A DNA stretch of 9,322 nucleotides, from the NCBI GenBank assembly GCA_029310945.1, contig JARJFC010000089.1:1-9322 (forward strand), in the 5' to 3' direction. This DNA comes from Leptospira sp. 96542. Lineage in GTDB: Bacteria > Spirochaetota > Leptospiria > Leptospirales > Leptospiraceae. The notes under the pieces are model-generated. The model was not told where the DNA came from and did not search any database. It saw only the letters and a program-made list of their open reading frames with translations. Positions 6,824 to 9,322 of this stretch are shown one piece after another; position 1 is the stretch's first letter; every line of letters starts with the position of its first letter. The translations under genes and the position numbers were made by a program.

Positions 6824-6886
6824 ATGCCCAGCTTATCGAGCACACGCCAATGTATAGAGCAGGTATTGCTCTATACATTACGTTAG
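6824..6886 (+). CDS. Short leader ORF ending in the first cassette junction
   Basis: An excellent ribosome site, AGGAGG at 6813-6818, stands five bases before an ATG that opens a 20-codon frame. It stops at TAG (6884-6886) inside the GTTAG of the cassette junction. The first cassette gene starts nine bases after that stop, so ribosomes finishing the leader could reinitiate. This recalls ORF-11 in attI1 of class 1 integrons, a short frame that boosts translation of the first cassette. An alternative is that this is the severed start of a normal gene that continued here before the cassettes were inserted. The residues give no clue to function. Confidence 0.4.
   Translation: MPSLSSTRQCIEQVLLYTLR
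6849..6879. repeat. Perfect 13-bp inverted repeat before the first cassette
   Basis: AATGTATAGAGCA (6849-6861) and its exact reverse complement (6867-6879) flank the five-base loop GGTAT. The repeat ends two bases before the GTTAG junction at 6882. There is no T-run, so it is not a standard terminator. Its perfect arms are unlike an attC site, which has bulged bases. It could be an operator, an RNA hairpin in the leader, or part of a recombination site. Confidence 0.75.
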
Positions 6887-6894
6887 AAGGCAAG

Positions 6895-7302
6895 ATGTTC
6901 GGACACATCGTTCTCAAACCAGAGATTGGACGATCGCCTGTGTACGACAACGTCTACAACAAGCAAGATTCCACCCAAGTCTTTACCTGCGCGCACTGCG
7001 GCGAGCGGATTTCATTGAATGTCGTCGAATGCGCTGGTCGCAAGTCTCGTGATCCGGAGACCGTTGTTGAGCCAGACCATGGCGCCGAGATCCGACAGCA
7101 CTTTGGCATCCTAGAAAAATCTCTCGCGAATGGCTGGCCTCGCCTGAGCACAGTTGCTTGCGCGAAGTGTGATTGCCAATACCTTGTCTATGTGGCCGCC
7201 TTTGAGCCGAGGAACGGCTGGCAGCAACTGGTTCTGCAAGGCATCACGGAGTTGCTGCCTTCTAGCCCGTCGTTGCAGCCGACGGCCTCCGGCCGCGACT
7301 GA
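6895..7302 (+). CDS. Cassette 1: putative zinc-ribbon protein, unknown function
   Basis: I start this gene at 6895 (135 residues), because AGAAGG at 6885-6890 is well spaced from that ATG and lies inside the cassette. The frame also stays open back to an ATG at 6850, outside the cassette boundary. Two cysteine clusters, CAHC at 32-35 and CAKCDC at 89-94, are spaced like a zinc ribbon, so metal binding is likely. No domain is recognised beyond that. The segment after the second cluster is hydrophobic and aromatic (QYLVYVAAFEPRNGW). The last dozen residues (SLQPTASGRD) are encoded by the attC site and probably have no selected function, a common feature of cassette proteins. It is the cassette nearest the candidate promoter and so should be the best expressed. 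Confidence 0.75.
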   Translation: MFGHIVLKPEIGRSPVYDNVYNKQDSTQVFTCAHCGERISLNVVECAGRKSRDPETVVEPDHGAEIRQHFGILEKSLANGWPRLSTVACAKCDCQYLVYVAAFEPRNGWQQLVLQGITELLPSSPSLQPTASGRD

Positions 7303-7317
7303 ACTTCAACGTTAGAT
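7260..7317 (+). other. attC site of cassette 1
   Basis: R' is GTTAGAT at 7311-7317 and R'' is a degenerate TTCTAGC at 7260-7266. The inner arms include CGTTG (7271-7275) paired with CAACG (7307-7311) and a GC-rich tip. At 58 bases it resembles the short attC sites of aadA-type cassettes. The stop codon of cassette 1 lies within it. Confidence 0.8.
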
Positions 7318-7322
7318 GCCTT

Positions 7323-7658
7323 ATGACACCGCGCGAGATTCATTCGGTCATGCGTCGCCTCTTTGGCCACGACGTGCATGGCCCTGATCCCTGGCGACAT
7401 CTCATGCCCGACGGCACCTTCGATCGCAACCTATGCCGTAAGTTGATCGATGACTATATCGAATCAGAAGTGCTTTTGGTACATGGAGGAACGGTGGAAA
7501 CTTCGTTCGAATGTTCCAAAGACGAGGCAGTCTCTCTCACCGAATCCATGTACACAAGTAATATTGTGCGTATTGCGGACCGCAACCTGGGCGGTCGGGT
7601 CATCATTCAGAGCATCGGTGTCGGAAAAGGTTCCACGCCCTCGCAGCGCGAAGCTTAG
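7323..7658 (+). CDS. Cassette 2: hypothetical protein
   Basis: This 111-residue soluble protein is not recognised. It has no signal peptide or membrane segment. The N-terminal half is charged, with a helix-like stretch (RNLCRKLIDDYIESEVLLV at about 35-53). The C-terminal half looks beta-rich, with short hydrophobic strands (NIVRIA, GRVIIQSIGV). The ATG lies 11 bases after the recombination point and has no ribosome site. ATG at 7350 (MRRLFG) is an alternative. Without its own ribosome site, expression probably depends on readthrough and coupling from cassette 1, whose stop is 20 bases upstream. The cassette context favours an accessory role. Confidence 0.65.
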   Translation: MTPREIHSVMRRLFGHDVHGPDPWRHLMPDGTFDRNLCRKLIDDYIESEVLLVHGGTVETSFECSKDEAVSLTESMYTSNIVRIADRNLGGRVIIQSIGVGKGSTPSQREA

Positions 7659-7680
7659 TCATGCACAAGCCCACTGGGGC

Positions 7681-7758
7681 ATCTAACCTCTCCATCGAGC
7701 GGACAGCCAATAGTCAGCTGCGCTGGCTTTCGCCTGCCGCTCATGTCCAACGTTAGGC
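7681..7758 (+). other. attC site of cassette 2
   Basis: R'' ATCTAAC (7681-7687) and R' GTTAGGC (7752-7758) both fit RYYYAAC/GTTRRRY exactly. The arms GAGCGG plus CAG (7697-7706) pair with CTGCCGCTC (7734-7742), leaving A7703 extrahelical on the left arm, the asymmetry that sets strand choice in attC recombination. The length is 78 bases. This is the most canonical site in the array. Confidence 0.9.
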
Positions 7759-7788
7759 ATCGCAAGACACGTCGAGGAGATAACGAAA

Positions 7789-8751
7789 GTGAGTGATGCA
7801 CCTAAGTCTGATCTTCGATTGCTAATCGAGGCGCTTCGAGAAGATGCTGGCGGATACTTTCGCGATCTTGCCCGTTACATCAAAGAGGCGCCTACCGACC
7901 CTTGGTCCCGACAACGCTCCGCCGATCTCTATTGGCGGCAGGTCTCCGAGGAGTCGCTCCAAACCGCACGCGGATTGGCCCAGCGGGTGGTGCGGTATAG
8001 CGCGCAAGTCGCAGAAGCTATGCGATCCGCGCCACTGGTGGACAGTGAGGATTTGGCAGACCTGAGGCATGCGACAAAGACGATGCGCGCATCAATTCAA
8101 CTGCGGCAATATCGCTTTCACGACATTGAGGTTCTCAATGACGAGGACCGAGTGCTTGGCGTGCGACCCGCGACGCAGAGTGATGATGAGCCTATCCCTC
8201 CCCTAGAGGCAGACGTCGTGTTCTACGACAACGCATCAACGATCCTTCGCATTCTCAACTTCGTCGATGCATCCGCAGATCTCTCTCCGCCTGGTGCGAG
8301 CGCACCTGCAACTATTGTGGATTCGCCTCGGTATCGGCCGGGCACGGCGTTCGTGATGATGTGGATGGATCCGGCACACCCTGAACTCACGGACATCTGC
8401 GACGCGGTCAAAGACACGTTCCACAGGTTTGGTGTCAACGCAGTTCGAGCGGACGACATAGAACATGATGGTCAGATCACACAGCGAGTTCTCAACGAGC
8501 TTAGGACAAGCGAGTTTCTCTTCGCTGACCTAACGGGGGCTCGCCCGAATGTGTACTACGAGGTGGGCTTCGCGCACGCGCTTGGCCGGCGTGTGCTCCT
8601 TTATCGGAAGTCTGGCACAGGCTTGCACTTTGATCTGGCAGGCTACAACTGTCCGGAGTACACCAACCTGCGAGACTTGAAGGAAAAGCTGACTCGCCGG
8701 CTAGAGAGCATGACGAATCGCAGGGCGGAGAGTGGCGACGGCGATGCCTAA
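7789..8751 (+). CDS. Cassette 3: TIR/nucleoside deoxyribosyltransferase-like domain protein, possible defence effector
   Basis: This 320-residue protein starts at GTG with GAGGAG nine bases upstream. Residues about 185-310 form a TIR-like or nucleoside 2-deoxyribosyltransferase-like flavodoxin fold: TAFVMMWMD (strand 1), GVNAVRADDIEHDGQIT, EFLFADLTGARPNVYYEVGFAHALGRRVLLY, then a C-terminal helix. The ADLTG-xxPNVYYE-x-GFAHAL block carries Glu258, placed like the catalytic glutamate of this superfamily. Members cleave N-glycosidic bonds in nucleosides or NAD+, and several serve as effectors in anti-phage systems. The N-terminal 1-180 is mostly helical, is rich in Arg and Asp, and is not recognised. 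It may sense a trigger or mediate oligomerisation. The stop codon overlaps the R'' core of the following attC. A defence role is inferred from the domain and from its being carried on a cassette. Confidence 0.8.
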   Translation: MSDAPKSDLRLLIEALREDAGGYFRDLARYIKEAPTDPWSRQRSADLYWRQVSEESLQTARGLAQRVVRYSAQVAEAMRSAPLVDSEDLADLRHATKTMRASIQLRQYRFHDIEVLNDEDRVLGVRPATQSDDEPIPPLEADVVFYDNASTILRILNFVDASADLSPPGASAPATIVDSPRYRPGTAFVMMWMDPAHPELTDICDAVKDTFHRFGVNAVRADDIEHDGQITQRVLNELRTSEFLFADLTGARPNVYYEVGFAHALGRRVLLYRKSGTGLHFDLAGYNCPEYTNLRDLKEKLTRRLESMTNRRAESGDGDA

Positions 8752-8807
8752 CTTGTCGGTAGACTCGGACACGTTGCGGCAAGGCGCCGGTCACCTTCAC
8801 GTTAACC
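8746..8807 (+). other. attC site of cassette 3
   Basis: R'' is GCCTAAC at 8746-8752, exact to consensus and containing the TAA stop of cassette 3. R' is GTTAACC at 8801-8807, one base off. The left arm GGT-a-GAC-t-CGG (8758-8768) pairs with CCGGTCACC (8787-8795), leaving A8761 and T8765 unpaired, as expected for attC extrahelical bases. The length is 62 bases. Confidence 0.85.
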
Positions 8808-8810
8808 ATC

Positions 8811-9050
8811 ATGCATTTCGATGGGCACGAATACAGAGTGGTAGTAGCGACCGATATAGATCGGGATGCGATGCTATGGGAGTGCTACCTTGTGGACGGC
8901 GGTAGCGAGAGGCTGGTCTTCGAAATCGTTCGTTTCGATGGAAAAATGGAGTGGTCATTTTTTCCACATGTCGAGTCTGTTCCGCTTGCCGTGGTCGAAT
9001 ATGCTGTGCAGCATGCCCGGGCGGAGCTTGGACCTTTCTTCAATGGTTAA
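8811..9050 (+). CDS. Cassette 4: small hypothetical protein
   Basis: This 79-residue acidic protein is not recognised. It looks like a compact alpha/beta fold: beta-like strands (EYRVVVAT, WECYLV, RLVFEIVRF, MEWSFF) followed by a helix (PLAVVEYAVQHARAEL). There is no signal peptide, membrane segment or cysteine cluster. The ATG is nine bases after the recombination point and lacks a ribosome site. Cassette 3 stops 59 bases upstream, too far for simple coupling, so translation may be weak or leaderless-like. The stop codon lies in the R'' core of its own attC site, which supports it as the cassette's true gene. Confidence 0.7.
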   Translation: MHFDGHEYRVVVATDIDRDAMLWECYLVDGGSERLVFEIVRFDGKMEWSFFPHVESVPLAVVEYAVQHARAELGPFFNG

Positions 9051-9102
9051 CAGGCCGCTGCATCCGACCACCTCCGGCGTCAGCTGAGCGGAGGCGTTGA
9101 GA
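9045..9102 (+). other. attC site of cassette 4, degenerate outer end
   Basis: R'' is GGTTAAC at 9045-9051 and R' a degenerate GTTGAGA at 9096-9102. The left arm CCGCT-g-CA (9055-9062) pairs with TGAGCGG (9085-9091), leaving G9060 extrahelical, the canonical attC feature. The R' core deviates at its last base, and no further attC was found, so this may be the end of the array. Confidence 0.75.
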
Positions 9103-9322
9103 ACGCTTGTCCAGGTTCTGACGACCGCAATTGGGCAACAACCTGACGCTCAAGGCTTCAAAGCGAGCGGCAGCAATCGCTGCCAAACCGCCTCTCAGAT
9201 CCAGTCGGGCGTTCGACAAGGATTGCTTGCGACTTGAATCGCACGGAATCGCTGCCCCGGGGCCGCGCGACTCGCTTTAACCGCGTCACCACTCAGCGAA
9301 ACTCCCGTCCGCGTGCCGCCAG
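9103..9322. other. Right edge, no supported feature
   Basis: No plausible gene is seen in these 220 bases. The longest frame on the minus strand from a GTG is about 44 codons with no ribosome site. A perfect short hairpin, GGCAGC and GCTGCC around AATC (9169-9184), has no T-run. The stretch may be the chromosomal flank or the beginning of a further, gene-poor cassette. Confidence 0.4.

Larger units (their letters stand above)
6883..9096 (+). mobile_element. Integron gene-cassette array, four cassettes
   Basis: Four consecutive units each hold one plus-strand gene and end in an attC site. Taking the usual cut between G and TT of GTTRRRY, the cassettes span 6883-7311, 7312-7752, 7753-8801 and 8802-9096. 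The junction cores are GTTAGAA (6882), GTTAGAT (7311), GTTAGGC (7752), GTTAACC (8801) and GTTGAGA (9096). Genes fill nearly all of each cassette, and several stop codons lie inside attC, as is typical. No integrase gene is visible in the window. The array is either integrase-less (CALIN-type) or belongs to an integron whose integrase is displaced or lost. The first and last cores deviate from consensus in the final base, as expected at the array edges. Confidence 0.85.

Noticed and set aside
9169..9184. Hairpin GGCAGC/GCTGCC as terminator of the array
   Set aside because: No T-run follows in either direction.
9275..9322. Start of a fifth attC site (CTTTAAC)
   Set aside because: Only a possible R'' core is seen, with a first-base mismatch. 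The partner R' would lie beyond the window and no gene precedes it.

Overview
The window looks like chromosomal DNA of a GC-rich proteobacterium. Gene content (LysR- and GlxA-type regulators, a beta-class glutathione S-transferase, a bacterial acyl-CoA-binding protein, a Tat-exported deacetylase) fits Burkholderiales best, for example a Comamonadaceae-like genome. That placement is inferred from protein style and was not tested by a search.

Positions 1-6276 are an ordinary metabolic and regulatory region in two divergent blocks. In the first, a short-chain dehydrogenase-like gene and a Tat-exported polysaccharide-deacetylase-fold amidohydrolase form a minus-strand pair, divergent from a LysR regulator (2379-3293). 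The shared intergenic space holds a dyad that suits a LysR operator. In the second, a DJ-1/PfpI hydrolase resembling isonitrile hydratase, a beta-class glutathione S-transferase and an acyl-CoA-binding protein form a tight minus-strand operon (5158 down to 3578). It is divergent from a GlxA-type regulator that itself carries a DJ-1/PfpI-like domain.

Positions 6277-6823 are about 550 bases without a convincing gene. They contain a promoter-like sequence and a weak small minus-strand reading frame.

Positions 6883-9102 are an array of four integron gene cassettes, all on the plus strand. Each carries one gene and ends in a recognisable attC site (R''/R' core pairs, imperfect inverted arms with extrahelical bases). 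The cassette genes encode a putative zinc-ribbon protein, a 111-residue unknown, a 320-residue protein with a C-terminal TIR/nucleoside-deoxyribosyltransferase-like domain that may be an anti-phage effector, and a 79-residue unknown. No integron integrase is visible in the window. The array is therefore either a CALIN-type (integrase-less) cluster or the part of an integron whose integrase lies elsewhere or has been lost.

Just before the first cassette there is a strong Shine-Dalgarno sequence, a 20-codon open frame that stops inside the GTTAG junction, and a perfect 13-bp inverted repeat. This unusual entry region is the least explained structure in the window. The last 220 bases show nothing I can support.
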